Assembly (NCBI GenBank): GCA_964600075.1
Contig: CAZRIE010000111.1
Coordinates: forward strand, 1-13,641
Direction: 5' to 3'
DNA length: 13,641 nt
DNA from: CAZRIE01 sp964600075
GTDB lineage: Bacteria > Bacteroidota > Bacteroidia > Flavobacteriales > Flavobacteriaceae
Each line of letters starts with the position of its first letter. Within the stretch, counting starts at the first letter, position 1. Of the stretch, positions 1 to 8,217 are shown one piece after another. The notes beneath the pieces were generated by a model. It was not told the origin of the DNA. It made no database searches and saw only the letters and a program-made list of their open reading frames with translations. The position numbers and the translations under genes were made by a program.

Positions 1-27
1 ATCCAACCAAACTATGAAAAACTAATA

Positions 28-1431
28 TCAACGCAGTGCTAAACTAGAGCCAAAATAAATAATAAATATCTGTTTTGCTGCTTGGCCGGCTGCATTCGTC
101 ATGGTGCGATTGTAGGCGATTTTATGACCGTCATGTGACCAAACGAGATTCATAGGGGGTTTCTTTGAAGGCTTCGTCCAGATTTCAAATTCCTTCTCCC
201 CTATTTTTTGGCTTACTATGGCGTCATTCCATACATAGCAAATTCGGTATTCATCGGGATGCCAACGTACCCCACTTTGCACATCGCTCGCATGAAAGGT
301 TTGCTGCACTGGTGTACCTCCCGTAGGCGGAATCGTAAATACCTGTTTGATGTTATTGTCATCATAGGCTAGAAAAGCCAATATACTGCCATCGTGAGCC
401 GAGCGTACCACGCCTTCACAACCCGGAAATTTCGATTCAGCGGTATACGTCAACCTTCTTTGAAAAGTGTCAGCTGGGGGAGACGGAAAGCTTGTTTTAG
501 TACCTTCAAGTGCGCCACCTTCTCCGATACATGCTATACATTCGGGAATGTCTACGATAAAGACCTCCTTAACTTCTTTACCAGTCTTATCCTTAACTGT
601 ACCAATAAAAGCCCTGGCTCTTTGTTTGGTGCCATCTTCTTTTTTGTACCCCGTGGTTCCTACCCAACTATCGCCCTCGGCCCTACTGACCGCATCGCTA
701 CCCTTCTTCGGATTTGGTTCTACTTTTACCACTACTGCGCTAAACCATTCCCCAGAAAAATTTTCCTTCTTAAATGTATCTTTTACGACTACCCTCCTAC
801 CCTTTTTTGATACACCGATGGTTCTCAAATTATAGTTGACACCTGTGGAGTCTTCCATTTTTTTCATTAAGGCATCATTGTAGGTAAAACCTACCCATTG
901 GCCATCTCCACTCCATTCATGACGATGTGTACCGCCTCTTAATGCTCCTGAAGTAAAGGGATATGAGATGTCTCGAGCGTCCATTATTATCGGAACACCC
1001 GGAGCGTCATCTTCTATAATTACCCCTGTCCTTCTCCACTGTTGATAGGGATATTCAGCAGAGGCGTTCAACAGCCCGTGAATAAAAATTACTTGATTAT
1101 CAGTATGGCTATAATTTGCCGCGCCAACACCTGGGCCGAACGCTGTATTATTTTCGAGCTCATAAAGGGCTACTTTTTCTCCCGTAATAATATTTACTTT
1201 TTCAATTTTTCCATTTGCCCCAATTCCACCTTCTTCTGTTCTGGTATCATAAACGAGCCATTGGTCATCTGGCGAAAAGTTATCGTTGTTATCGAGGTCG
1301 TGGTTGTATACGTAAGAAGTCGTAATCTGGTGTTCTGTTTTCACTTCAGTATCAGTACAAGCAATTAGGAGAAGGAGTATGTTTAGAACGAAAAAACAAA
1401 ATAAGTTATTCTTTTTTAAAACGAAGCGCAT
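28..1431 (-). CDS. YidR-like (DUF3748) beta-propeller lipoprotein
   Basis: A 467-residue protein that I recognise as a homologue of Escherichia coli YidR (DUF3748, a TolB/WD40-like propeller family of unknown function). Propeller-blade motifs of the type 'SPDDQWLVYDTR' recur near residues 52-64, 171-186 (GDGQWVGFTYND), 343-358, 388-403 and 429-443. The LRGGTH, FIGT and QRRLTYT segments also match what I recall of YidR. Unlike that protein it begins with a lipoprotein signal: a basic start, a hydrophobic stretch at about 9-24 and the lipobox LIAC with Cys25, so it should be anchored in the outer membrane or periplasm. It is the last gene of the minus-strand set, 155 bp after the 708-residue propeller-toroid gene, and its stop lies close to the window edge. 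It probably binds or processes a small ligand or glycan; no catalytic residue can be named. Family call is firm, function unknown. Confidence 0.9.
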   Translation of the reverse strand: MRFVLKKNNLFCFFVLNILLLLIACTDTEVKTEHQITTSYVYNHDLDNNDNFSPDDQWLVYDTRTEEGGIGANGKIEKVNIITGEKVALYELENNTAFGPGVGAANYSHTDNQVIFIHGLLNASAEYPYQQWRRTGVIIEDDAPGVPIIMDARDISYPFTSGALRGGTHRHEWSGDGQWVGFTYNDALMKKMEDSTGVNYNLRTIGVSKKGRRVVVKDTFKKENFSGEWFSAVVVKVEPNPKKGSDAVSRAEGDSWVGTTGYKKEDGTKQRARAFIGTVKDKTGKEVKEVFIVDIPECIACIGEGGALEGTKTSFPSPPADTFQRRLTYTAESKFPGCEGVVRSAHDGSILAFLAYDDNNIKQVFTIPPTGGTPVQQTFHASDVQSGVRWHPDEYRICYVWNDAIVSQKIGEKEFEIWTKPSKKPPMNLVWSHDGHKIAYNRTMTNAAGQAAKQIFIIYFGSSLALR

Positions 1432-1586
1432 ACTGCCTGATTTCGAAGTTTATACCGTAATCGTTTGATTAAAATTAAAGCTAAGAAACGATATTTTTTA
1501 TAAAAAATCATAAAACATCTTTTTGCTGTTTTTCGATAACAATCAAAAATCCCAAAATCAATTAGAGCTCTTTATTAAAAAGGGTT
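1432..1586. other. A+T-rich intergenic spacer with a 16-bp palindrome
   Basis: This spacer lies between two minus-strand genes and contains no plausible coding frame. At 1493-1508 there is a perfect 16-bp A/T palindrome (ATTTTTTA followed by TAAAAAAT), about 62 bp upstream of the YidR-like start. It could be part of a promoter or a weak hairpin. I found no convincing match to the Bacteroidota -7 box TAnnTTTG with a proper -33 TTG, so I cannot say whether the YidR-like gene has its own promoter or is read through from the gene before it. Confidence 0.5.
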
Positions 1587-3713
1587 TTAGGGTTCAATTA
1601 GTTGATGATTTAATGCCAAATAGTAAGGTAGCAGATAAAAAGTGCCCTCATGTTCTGTATACCCATTTCCTTCAGAAGCATCAAGAGCAAAGCCATCACG
1701 GTCTTGCCGAACATGCCCGCGCTCATCTAAGGGTAACGCATACTCGTCAACACGCCACCCCATACCTTCACGTTGCCCCGGTGTTGGGTCAGTAATGATG
1801 TCAAAGCGATGTGAATTTTGCATGGAATAACCGATTAAATCTAAAGGCATTCTTTGTAATGATTCTATAATGTTCTTTTTTTGATAACCACCTGAATAGT
1901 AGGTTTCCAACGCCGATTTAGCAAACAGCGGGTTCTCTTGAAATAAGGTATCTGTTTTAAAATAGCCATCGTCAATTTTTTTTGCAAACGACTGGGTCAA
2001 TGCTGCATAAAGAGCATCCCAAAAAGCATTTTTTTGTTTGCTAATATGCAACCACGTATGTTCGAGCGAAATACGGTACATGATGAGTAACTCTGGGTCT
2101 TGTTCATAGTTCATTAAACCATACAAACTCATTAAGCTGATATTATTATCCCAAGGAACTGCATTTTCAGGGGGGAAAAACTCTTTGGAGTGCATCGCAT
2201 TAATATGATATTTTTCGTTATCACGAAGTGATTTAGCAACGGCTTCGTATTTCGGATCTCCAGTAACATGTGTAGCTACGTTTAAAAAAGACAGTAAAAC
2301 CATAGAGTTAATTCCCCGCTGATCCCACCCCCAAATAGAGTTAAAATAATCGGGTCCAAAATTTGCCCAGCGCGTGGGTTTTCCATCATAATCGACCAAA
2401 CGAAAATCATGCCGAATCAAATGATCGGTAATATCGGCGACTACTTGTTTAACAGCTTGTTTTTCTTCTTTTGTTTCGGCGACCAGATCGTAGTAAATAC
2501 CATAAAAAAAGTAGTGCCCTGCTAATTCATCAGAACTGGTGTCACATTTCCAACGGTATTTACCATCAGCACTTTTCGGAAAACGGGGATATATATCTTT
2601 CCAAAAAGGATCTGTTTTTTGATGCTTTAGGTTGCTCTCATGGCTGTATTGCTCATTAACGTTTTCATGCCAATCAATAGGAATAATGACCCGAGCAGGA
2701 AAGCCGGGTTCGTGGGTAATATCAACCAACCATTTGCAAGCTTGAAAACTTCTATCAGCCAACTCTTTGGCCTGTTTGTCTCCCGTTGCTGCATATCTAA
2801 ATGCTTGAGCTGCACCGTACATGGCGGTATACATGCCATCATTGTCAGAAATGTCTAAGTTGGAAGACTGGATATTAAACTGCTCTGATAGTTTACTTTG
2901 ACAAACAAACCCTATTCTATTGTGCCGCTCTTCGACTTGTTTGGTAAAATAGGCTGCTTTGTCTTCATAGGTCATTTTTTTAGAAGTGATTTGACTAACC
3001 CCTTTATTGGTAGCAATCCATGCCGTGTGGTCAGCTGCAATAACAATATCGTTCACGCCATTATCAGGAAGCCATCTACGGTTGGATCGGTAATAAAAAT
3101 AATCGCCTTCAACCCGTATGGCTCCGTTTGTAGTGCCGAACCAGACTTCACCATTAGGTCCCGCAGCAGCACAGGTGAAATGCGTATAAGGCACACCTTC
3201 TTTACCTGTAAATAAATGCCATTGTCCGTTTGTTTTGCGACCAATACCTTGTTTAGCCCCAAACCATAAATTTCCTTTCGAATCAATTACAAGGCCCGCT
3301 ACATTTTTTAAGGCCCAACTGTAGTTGTCGTCAAAAGGTAATTCCTGCGTCCATGTTTTTTTTCCTGTTTTGACAAAAAGTCCATTTTCACAGCCCACAT
3401 ATTCCTTTCCCTGATATACGACATGCGACAGTTTCTTTCCCGCGTGTTCTGGCAGCCCTTTAAGGTGTTCTAAGAATATTTCTTGGATAGCATCTTTCGT
3501 TGGTTTCCATTGCGATTGGTTCCAAATATAGCTTTGACCAGCGACTTGGGCTACAAGGGTTTGATCAACAAGAGTTAGTTGTGTTATAACTCCATCAGGC
3601 AAACCATTTTTTGTGCCATGCATTTGCGCTATATCTTGTTGAAATGTGGTTTGCGCTTGAGCAGGTAGAAAAACGAAAATGAGTGCAAATATAAAAACTA
3701 GGATTGATTTCAT
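1587..3713 (-). CDS. Secreted sensor-propeller + alpha/alpha-toroid-like protein (copy B)
   Basis: A 708-residue protein with a signal peptide (MKSILVFIFALIF..., probable cleavage after AQAQ, about residue 21). Residues about 30-245 form a propeller of the two-component-regulator type, with the repeats GNLWFGAKQGIG (148-158), GEVWFGTTNGAI (188-199) and AWIATNKGVSQI (231-242). Residues about 250-708 are mostly helical and resemble an alpha/alpha toroid, the fold of many glycoside hydrolases and polysaccharide lyases. Motifs shared with the upstream paralogue are RWLP (213-216), SDNDG (289-293), PGFPAR (336-341), TSSDELAGH (392-400), DYDGKPTRW (441-449), NSHR (633-636), LDER (662-665) and a C-terminal YLLPYYLA. 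No histidine kinase or Y_Y_Y domain follows the propeller, so it is not a hybrid sensor kinase. It starts only 24 bp after the paralogue's stop, which implies cotranscription. I infer an enzyme acting on sugars, but I recognise no CAZy family and assign no reaction. Confidence 0.88.
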   Translation of the reverse strand: MKSILVFIFALIFVFLPAQAQTTFQQDIAQMHGTKNGLPDGVITQLTLVDQTLVAQVAGQSYIWNQSQWKPTKDAIQEIFLEHLKGLPEHAGKKLSHVVYQGKEYVGCENGLFVKTGKKTWTQELPFDDNYSWALKNVAGLVIDSKGNLWFGAKQGIGRKTNGQWHLFTGKEGVPYTHFTCAAAGPNGEVWFGTTNGAIRVEGDYFYYRSNRRWLPDNGVNDIVIAADHTAWIATNKGVSQITSKKMTYEDKAAYFTKQVEERHNRIGFVCQSKLSEQFNIQSSNLDISDNDGMYTAMYGAAQAFRYAATGDKQAKELADRSFQACKWLVDITHEPGFPARVIIPIDWHENVNEQYSHESNLKHQKTDPFWKDIYPRFPKSADGKYRWKCDTSSDELAGHYFFYGIYYDLVAETKEEKQAVKQVVADITDHLIRHDFRLVDYDGKPTRWANFGPDYFNSIWGWDQRGINSMVLLSFLNVATHVTGDPKYEAVAKSLRDNEKYHINAMHSKEFFPPENAVPWDNNISLMSLYGLMNYEQDPELLIMYRISLEHTWLHISKQKNAFWDALYAALTQSFAKKIDDGYFKTDTLFQENPLFAKSALETYYSGGYQKKNIIESLQRMPLDLIGYSMQNSHRFDIITDPTPGQREGMGWRVDEYALPLDERGHVRQDRDGFALDASEGNGYTEHEGTFYLLPYYLALNHQLIEP

Positions 3714-3737
3714 GTTTTATCCGGTTGTAAGCGATTA

Positions 3738-5984
3738 CTATTTTTGTGGTTCACTAATGACCCCCAAATACCTGCCCATCCAATAAGGTAATAACCAGAT
3801 ATCGCCGGCCGAATATTCTTGGCCTCCATCGTCTCCGATTTTATCCAAGCGGAACATATTGGCATTATGACGCTGTACAGGTCTTTCATCGGGCGGTAAA
3901 ACTTCTTTAGTAGTCTGCCCCCTAAAATTAGGCGCTATGAGTTCTATATCTTTTCTATGACTGTTCTTAATATCCCAGGTCACGAGATCCATGGGGTGCT
4001 CCCGTAGATACCATGCTGCTTCGTCCAAATCAAATTCGGGAGTTCCTGTAAGGGCGGTCATAATGTTCCAAGCTCCCTCTTTTTCAGGTCGTTCTATTTC
4101 CCAGTGATCGATAATTGCTTCTTTGAATTTTACTTTTAATGTGTCGTTGAAAGCATACTTATATAGCCCCCAATAGCCTACAAAATACATTTCGTCATCG
4201 GAATGGTTCCAAGATTCTGACAACATTTTGCTCCAGTCGTCGGCGTCATCGGGTGCCGGTGCTATTTCTTTCATAGGTTTCATCAGGTTTTCGAAGTACC
4301 CATGGTTATCCATCAGATCAAATGCTTTTTCCTTATACTTCTCTTTTCCCGTAAAATGATAGGCCGTCTGTAACATGCCGATAATATTCGATGCATTTAT
4401 TTTTCGGTCTCCCACCATTTTGGGTCTGGCATTTACATACTCAGGATTCCATCGACCCCACGTTGTAGGTTTCCCATCATAGTCGACCATATACATATCG
4501 TTACGTACAACGTGACTCATTAAGGTGTCAATAAGCGTAATCGCTCGATCTTTAAGCTCATTTTCCATGAGTTCGGCCATAGCCCCATAAGCGAAAATAT
4601 GCCCGATGGCCTCATCGCTGCTCGTAGTCGCTTTCCAATCCCACTCAGGATCTCCGCTATGCTGCCAGCGATCTGGGTCATGCAAAACGTCCATATAACC
4701 ACTTCTTTCAAAGGAACGTGAAGGAAAACCGGGCACAGGATTGATGCTAAACAAACGTTCCATAGCATCCATTGATTCCATACAATTTTGTAAGGCATCT
4801 TCAGATTTAGTGACCGCGTATCGAAAAACTTCCCCTGCCAAGTACATGGTCGTCCAAAGGCCATCATTATCGGAATCGGAAAGCCTCCCAGTATCGAAAT
4901 TTCCTGCATCCATATCTACCAAAGTAGCGTTGAAACCAAAGCGGATATGTCTATTGCGCATCTGTTTTTCATAGTATTGGGCCTTCTCGAAGAGCGTCAT
5001 TTTTTCGAACACAATTTGGCCTAGTCCGGCATCCGTTAAAATCAGTACAGAACCATCTATTCCTTTTGAAATATGTTTGACCATATTACCGGGCAACCAG
5101 CGTTTTCCGTAGTAGTAATCAAATTTACCATCTTCCCTCAACTTAAAGGCACCTTCGGTCGAACCAAACCAAAGCTGACCATCAATCGTTTCTAAATCGG
5201 TAATCTCCGTCGAAGGCAATTTCGTATGCAAGTCACCAATTTGTTTTCCTGATGATGCGTCTAAAGTCAGATAGCCCGAGTTTGTGCCAACGATCAAATT
5301 ATTGTTGAAGAATGTAAACGATGTAAATTCATTTCCTTCTAATACTGTTTTGAGTTCGCTTGTGGTTGTGTCAAAACTGGCAATCGATTTTTTACCTAAA
5401 ACCCAGAAATTTTTACTGGCATCATCATAAAGAATATCCAGTATACTATCGTTATCGTTGATCAGTTTGCCCTTCCAGTCTGCCTTTGACTTTGACAAGA
5501 ATTGAAGGGAGGTAGCATCACTTATCAAAAATTGAAAATCGTTACCCGCTGCCATGGTAATGGCCTTAGGTAAATCATGATCCAAATACAAACTCCCCGC
5601 CCAAGCATTACTGAATACCGCCATATCATCTAAATAGACAAATTGGTCTTCGTAGATGTCCATATCTTTAATATTCTTATCGGTAAGCGGACGATAGGTT
5701 CTATCTTCAACGAGTAGACCAGGATATAAAAACCGCCCATCATGGGTACGCAAAATTCCATCTGACGAGGCCACTTGTATCGTACCATTTCTATCCATAA
5801 AAACTTTGGAAAGCGAACTATCTTCATTTTTCACTTTGTATTTAACGGCATAATCCTGCTGGTAGGGCACATCTTTATAAACAGGTAAAGTGGCAGCTTT
5901 TTCGGTTTTTTCTTTAGTTGCTTCAGAACAGCTTGAAAAAATTAATAGCAGGGCCCACAAATAATTGTATGTTACTCTTCTCAT
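3738..5984 (-). CDS. Lipoprotein with sensor-like propeller + alpha/alpha-toroid-like domain (copy A)
   Basis: A 748-residue paralogue of the next gene downstream. It starts with a lipoprotein signal: MRRVTYNYL, a hydrophobic core and lipobox FSSC with Cys19. Residues about 45-330 form a degenerate propeller in which only one blade keeps the classic QLWFGSTEGAFKL signature (270-282). Residues about 330-748 match the helical domain of the paralogue, with SDNDG (371-375), PGFPSR (418-423), TSSDEAIGH (454-462), DYDGKPTTW (501-509), NSHRKDI (674-680), PDER (698-701) and a C-terminal WLLPYWMGRYLG. The conserved acidic and His motifs suggest an active or binding site kept in both copies. Lipid anchoring here against a plain signal peptide in the partner suggests different places in the envelope or a membrane-held complex. 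It sits 235 bp after the sialidase-fold gene and probably leads the pair's transcript. Alternative: a non-catalytic glycan-binding pair. Substrate unknown. Confidence 0.88.
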   Translation of the reverse strand: MRRVTYNYLWALLLIFSSCSEATKEKTEKAATLPVYKDVPYQQDYAVKYKVKNEDSSLSKVFMDRNGTIQVASSDGILRTHDGRFLYPGLLVEDRTYRPLTDKNIKDMDIYEDQFVYLDDMAVFSNAWAGSLYLDHDLPKAITMAAGNDFQFLISDATSLQFLSKSKADWKGKLINDNDSILDILYDDASKNFWVLGKKSIASFDTTTSELKTVLEGNEFTSFTFFNNNLIVGTNSGYLTLDASSGKQIGDLHTKLPSTEITDLETIDGQLWFGSTEGAFKLREDGKFDYYYGKRWLPGNMVKHISKGIDGSVLILTDAGLGQIVFEKMTLFEKAQYYEKQMRNRHIRFGFNATLVDMDAGNFDTGRLSDSDNDGLWTTMYLAGEVFRYAVTKSEDALQNCMESMDAMERLFSINPVPGFPSRSFERSGYMDVLHDPDRWQHSGDPEWDWKATTSSDEAIGHIFAYGAMAELMENELKDRAITLIDTLMSHVVRNDMYMVDYDGKPTTWGRWNPEYVNARPKMVGDRKINASNIIGMLQTAYHFTGKEKYKEKAFDLMDNHGYFENLMKPMKEIAPAPDDADDWSKMLSESWNHSDDEMYFVGYWGLYKYAFNDTLKVKFKEAIIDHWEIERPEKEGAWNIMTALTGTPEFDLDEAAWYLREHPMDLVTWDIKNSHRKDIELIAPNFRGQTTKEVLPPDERPVQRHNANMFRLDKIGDDGGQEYSAGDIWLLPYWMGRYLGVISEPQK

Positions 5985-6219
5985 CTAAAAAATACGTTAT
6001 CGGATTATACAGGTTTGTCTTGAAATGATGCTAAAACAAATTAACCATATTCGACAATGCCAAACTCCCAATATTTTATATGTTTTACATTGAATTTTGA
6101 CCCAATAACTCAAGAAATTTAAAATTCGAGTTTAAAGTGTTAGAATAATTGAAGTTTTGAATGTGGCCTTAAGAGACCATTTTTGAAATATGTCGAACTA
6201 AACCGAAAAAATTAAACAA
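5985..6219. other. Intergenic spacer between two minus-strand genes
   Basis: No plausible gene. It holds the possible promoter described separately and a weak bulged hairpin at 6107-6132 (arms AACTC and GAGTT, then GAA and TTC inside with a two-base bulge). On the minus strand that hairpin lies about 90 bp after the sialidase-fold stop, but no T-run follows, so it is not a clear terminator. The length of the spacer would allow a separate promoter for the propeller-toroid pair. Confidence 0.4.
6037..6064 (-). promoter_or_regulatory. Possible Bacteroidota promoter for the propeller-toroid pair
   Basis: On the minus strand 6044-6037 reads TTAATTTG, one mismatch from the Bacteroidota -7 consensus TAnnTTTG, and a TTTG at 6064-6061 sits 16 bp upstream, close to but shorter than the usual spacing to the -33 element. 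The predicted transcript would begin about 45 bp before the ATG at 5984. In DNA this A+T-rich such matches also occur by chance, so the call is weak. Confidence 0.25.
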
Positions 6220-7266
6220 TCAAGGTTTGGTACTGCTTTCAAAAATTGTACTAGTATAGGCGATTCGGGCCAGATAGATTGCCGTCTTTTCTTCGTGCGA
6301 AGAGTAATAAGATACCAACAGCGTTTTATCTTTTAATAATAGTCCGGGATAGCTGCAATCGCCACCACTTGGCAAAGTTAAAAGTTTTGTCGTGGTGCCA
6401 TTTAGATCAACCTTCAAAATGATGGTTTTTTGTTCGGAGTTTAGATATTCCCTTGTTGCGCAAAGAATCGTGCCATTTTCAAGCAATAGCATATCAGGCC
6501 CGCCCAATTTTTTATCCAAGGCATTCCATTTCCAATTTTTGTAGGGTGGGGCACTACTACCAATAGCCCCATTATTGTCGCCTCCGCGTCGCACGACAGC
6601 CACCATTTCATCATTCGTTCTAAACCTAAGGGTTGTCTCGTTGCCTTGGCTAACATCAAAAGTGGTTATGTAGGTATAGTTGATGCCGTCTTCGCTTACT
6701 ACCAGTTGCACCGACTTGTCTTTTGAGGGTTGGTAAACACCTGCATAGACTTTGCCTTTGTGCCAAGTTGCCCTCCACAACCAATCTTTCTCCGTCTTTA
6801 TCACCTCATCTACACTAATATTTTCCGGTGTCGAAAATGAGGTGCCCCGACTATCAGAAAAGCTCACTTTCGGGCGCATCGCCACTAATTTACTACCTGT
6901 GTATGTTGAACCGGCAATATTCAACATGATTGTATTATCTGGGGTGATAGACAATTGGGGATCTCGCAAGTCAATACCGAGTTCGCTGACAAGTGCTACC
7001 GAACGCCAATTTTGGCCATCGTCGGATGAAATTACCCGTATGCTTCCATTGATGTCTGAAACATGCCCATTGCTTTCCCTAAAAGCACAGTACAGTTTTC
7101 CGTTGAAATCGATAATACTTGTGAACGCATTATGTGCAGCGCGGTCCCAAATACGTTCGACGGATAGAATCGCGTCGTGCTCTGGCGAGTTTTGTGCACA
7201 AATAATTACCGGTAAAAAAAGAAGTACAACGATTTGAAAATAGCTTTTTAAAAACTTTAATGCCAT
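6220..7266 (-). CDS. Secreted sialidase-fold (BNR/Asp-box) protein
   Basis: A 348-residue protein with a signal peptide ending near ICAQ (residue 25). It resembles the six-bladed propeller family annotated as sialidase or BNR-repeat proteins: one good Asp-box, SSDDGQNW (80-87), and two degenerate ones, SDSRGTSF (137-144) and SEDGINY (191-197). CAFRESNG (60-67), DLRDP (99-103), GNETTLRFR (208-216) and ATREY (270-274) sit where this fold usually places substrate-contacting Arg, Asp and Glu residues. The FRIP motif of true bacterial sialidases is absent, so neuraminidase activity should not be assumed; many flavobacterial members act on, or only bind, other glycans. A possible gene remnant lies 22 bp upstream. 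It is the first gene of the minus-strand set and probably acts in the periplasm or outside the cell on the same substrate as the downstream propeller-toroid proteins. The fold is likely; the reaction is unknown. Confidence 0.85.
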   Translation of the reverse strand: MALKFLKSYFQIVVLLFLPVIICAQNSPEHDAILSVERIWDRAAHNAFTSIIDFNGKLYCAFRESNGHVSDINGSIRVISSDDGQNWRSVALVSELGIDLRDPQLSITPDNTIMLNIAGSTYTGSKLVAMRPKVSFSDSRGTSFSTPENISVDEVIKTEKDWLWRATWHKGKVYAGVYQPSKDKSVQLVVSEDGINYTYITTFDVSQGNETTLRFRTNDEMVAVVRRGGDNNGAIGSSAPPYKNWKWNALDKKLGGPDMLLLENGTILCATREYLNSEQKTIILKVDLNGTTTKLLTLPSGGDCSYPGLLLKDKTLLVSYYSSHEEKTAIYLARIAYTSTIFESSTKP

Positions 7267-7288
7267 AATGGTAATTTTTAGTTTAGTC

Positions 7289-7492
7289 TTACAGGTTGTT
7301 CATACGCTCAACAGATTGTACCAAGGCTCGGAGGGTATGATAATATATTCTCCAGTTGCGGCTCATATGTCGCCAGATGGGCTCACCTTTATGTGTCAAC
7401 AGCGGAATCCATTCACAAACATTGTGGTCTCCTTCTAGATTCAGTACTTGCCTATGTACAACATTTCGCTTTGAACTCACACAGCTACGTAA
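7289..7492 (-). pseudogene. Possible gene remnant upstream of the sialidase-fold gene
   Basis: This patch is clearly richer in G+C than the surrounding intergenic DNA and is open on the minus strand for about 67 codons after an in-frame stop at 7495-7493. The only usable start is a GTG at 7480. The predicted peptide includes NLEGDHNVCEW, HKGEPIWRH and YYHTLRALVQSV and ends with TAA 22 bp before the sialidase-fold ATG, the spacing expected for the last part of a preceding operon gene. Two plus-strand frames are also largely open here, so the frame is uncertain and the peptide is unusually rich in His, Arg and Trp. I do not recognise a family. It could be the tail of a deleted gene, or merely non-coding DNA of odd composition. 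Confidence 0.22.
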
Positions 7493-7528
7493 TTAAAATA
7501 AAAAAATAATCCTTTTTTTATTTTAATT
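7491..7528. repeat. 16-bp perfect A/T inverted repeat with 6-nt loop
   Basis: The left arm at 7491-7506 (AATTAAAATAAAAAAA) is the exact reverse complement of the right arm at 7513-7528, with loop TAATCC. It marks the edge between the G+C-richer patch and the A+T-rich remainder of the intergenic region. The arms have no G-C pairs, but each ends in a run of seven T on one strand, so the element could act as a weak two-way terminator left from an earlier gene arrangement, or as a DNA bend. Confidence 0.6.
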
Positions 7529-7543
7529 TTATGTTGTTCCTGT

Positions 7544-7891
7544 TCGCTGTTGAAACAAAACCATTATGGCCTTAAAGCTCATTAGTTTTTATCTCCAACT
7601 TCAGTTAAATAGGTGTTTACTCAAGAATAAAATTATTTCTATTACTATAAGATTTACGCTGATGTTCAATATATCTTATTCTTCGAATTGACACAAAACT
7701 TAATCTAAAAAAATTGAGACTAATGCAAGATGCACTAAAATTCATAACTTGAACTACATTTAAGACCAGTCAACTTTCAATTAAATAAGAAAATTAAATT
7801 GTAATACGCGCAATGGTATTGTAACAAATATAGCCGATAGTTTATTTTGTCCAGTTTACATCATATCTTAACTCTCGAAATTGAAACAAAA
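7544..7891 (+). repeat. Three copies of the motif TCG-n(2-3)-TTGA(A/C)ACAAAA
   Basis: The copies are at 7544-7560 (TCG, CTG, TTGAAACAAAA), 7683-7698 (TCG, AA, TTGACACAAAA) and 7875-7891 (TCG, AAA, TTGAAACAAAA). The second and third are also preceded by ATATCTTA (7671-7678 and 7863-7870), making an imperfect repeat of about 33 bp. All three lie on one strand, 139 and 192 bp apart. They could be regulator sites or decayed copies of a longer repeat. The role is unknown, and the low complexity of the region raises the chance of coincidence. Confidence 0.4.
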
Positions 7892-8217
7892 TTATTGGTG
7901 ATGAAATGTTCACATTATTGAAGAAAAAAATATGAAAAGAACAATTTTTGGCTACCATCTGTAAATGAAACGAAGTTGACCGATGCTTGAGCAGATTGGC
8001 ATTGGGTTAAATGTTTATGTAAAATCAGTAAGATAATAGAAGTATTACAATTGTATTTTCTATTTCTTTGTTAGGCACTCAATTACAATACCGATTTCAG
8101 CATAACACCAAAAAAATATTTCCAGCTATAATTGTTGAATGTAACATGCTAGAATCGACATAAAAGGCATCATTGGTAAAGCTCTATTCTAATGGTGTTT
8201 TCCTTTTTAAAACAACC

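Noticed and set aside
394..835. Two overlapping plus-strand frames (138 and 122 residues)
   Set aside because: Both are antisense to the YidR-like gene, whose propeller blades are continuous across this stretch.
1587..5984. Hybrid two-component sensor interpretation of the propeller proteins
   Set aside because: No Y_Y_Y domain, transmembrane segment, histidine kinase, receiver or HTH domain follows the propeller in either protein.
6752..7237. 161-residue open frame on the plus strand opposite the sialidase-fold gene
   Set aside because: It lies wholly antisense to a gene with a signal peptide and Asp-box motifs, and its own translation shows no recognisable family.
7815..8092. Distant 10-bp inverted match (GGTATTGTAA at 7815-7824, TTACAATACC at 8083-8092)
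   Set aside because: The arms are about 260 bp apart and a match this short is expected by chance in a region of this size and composition.
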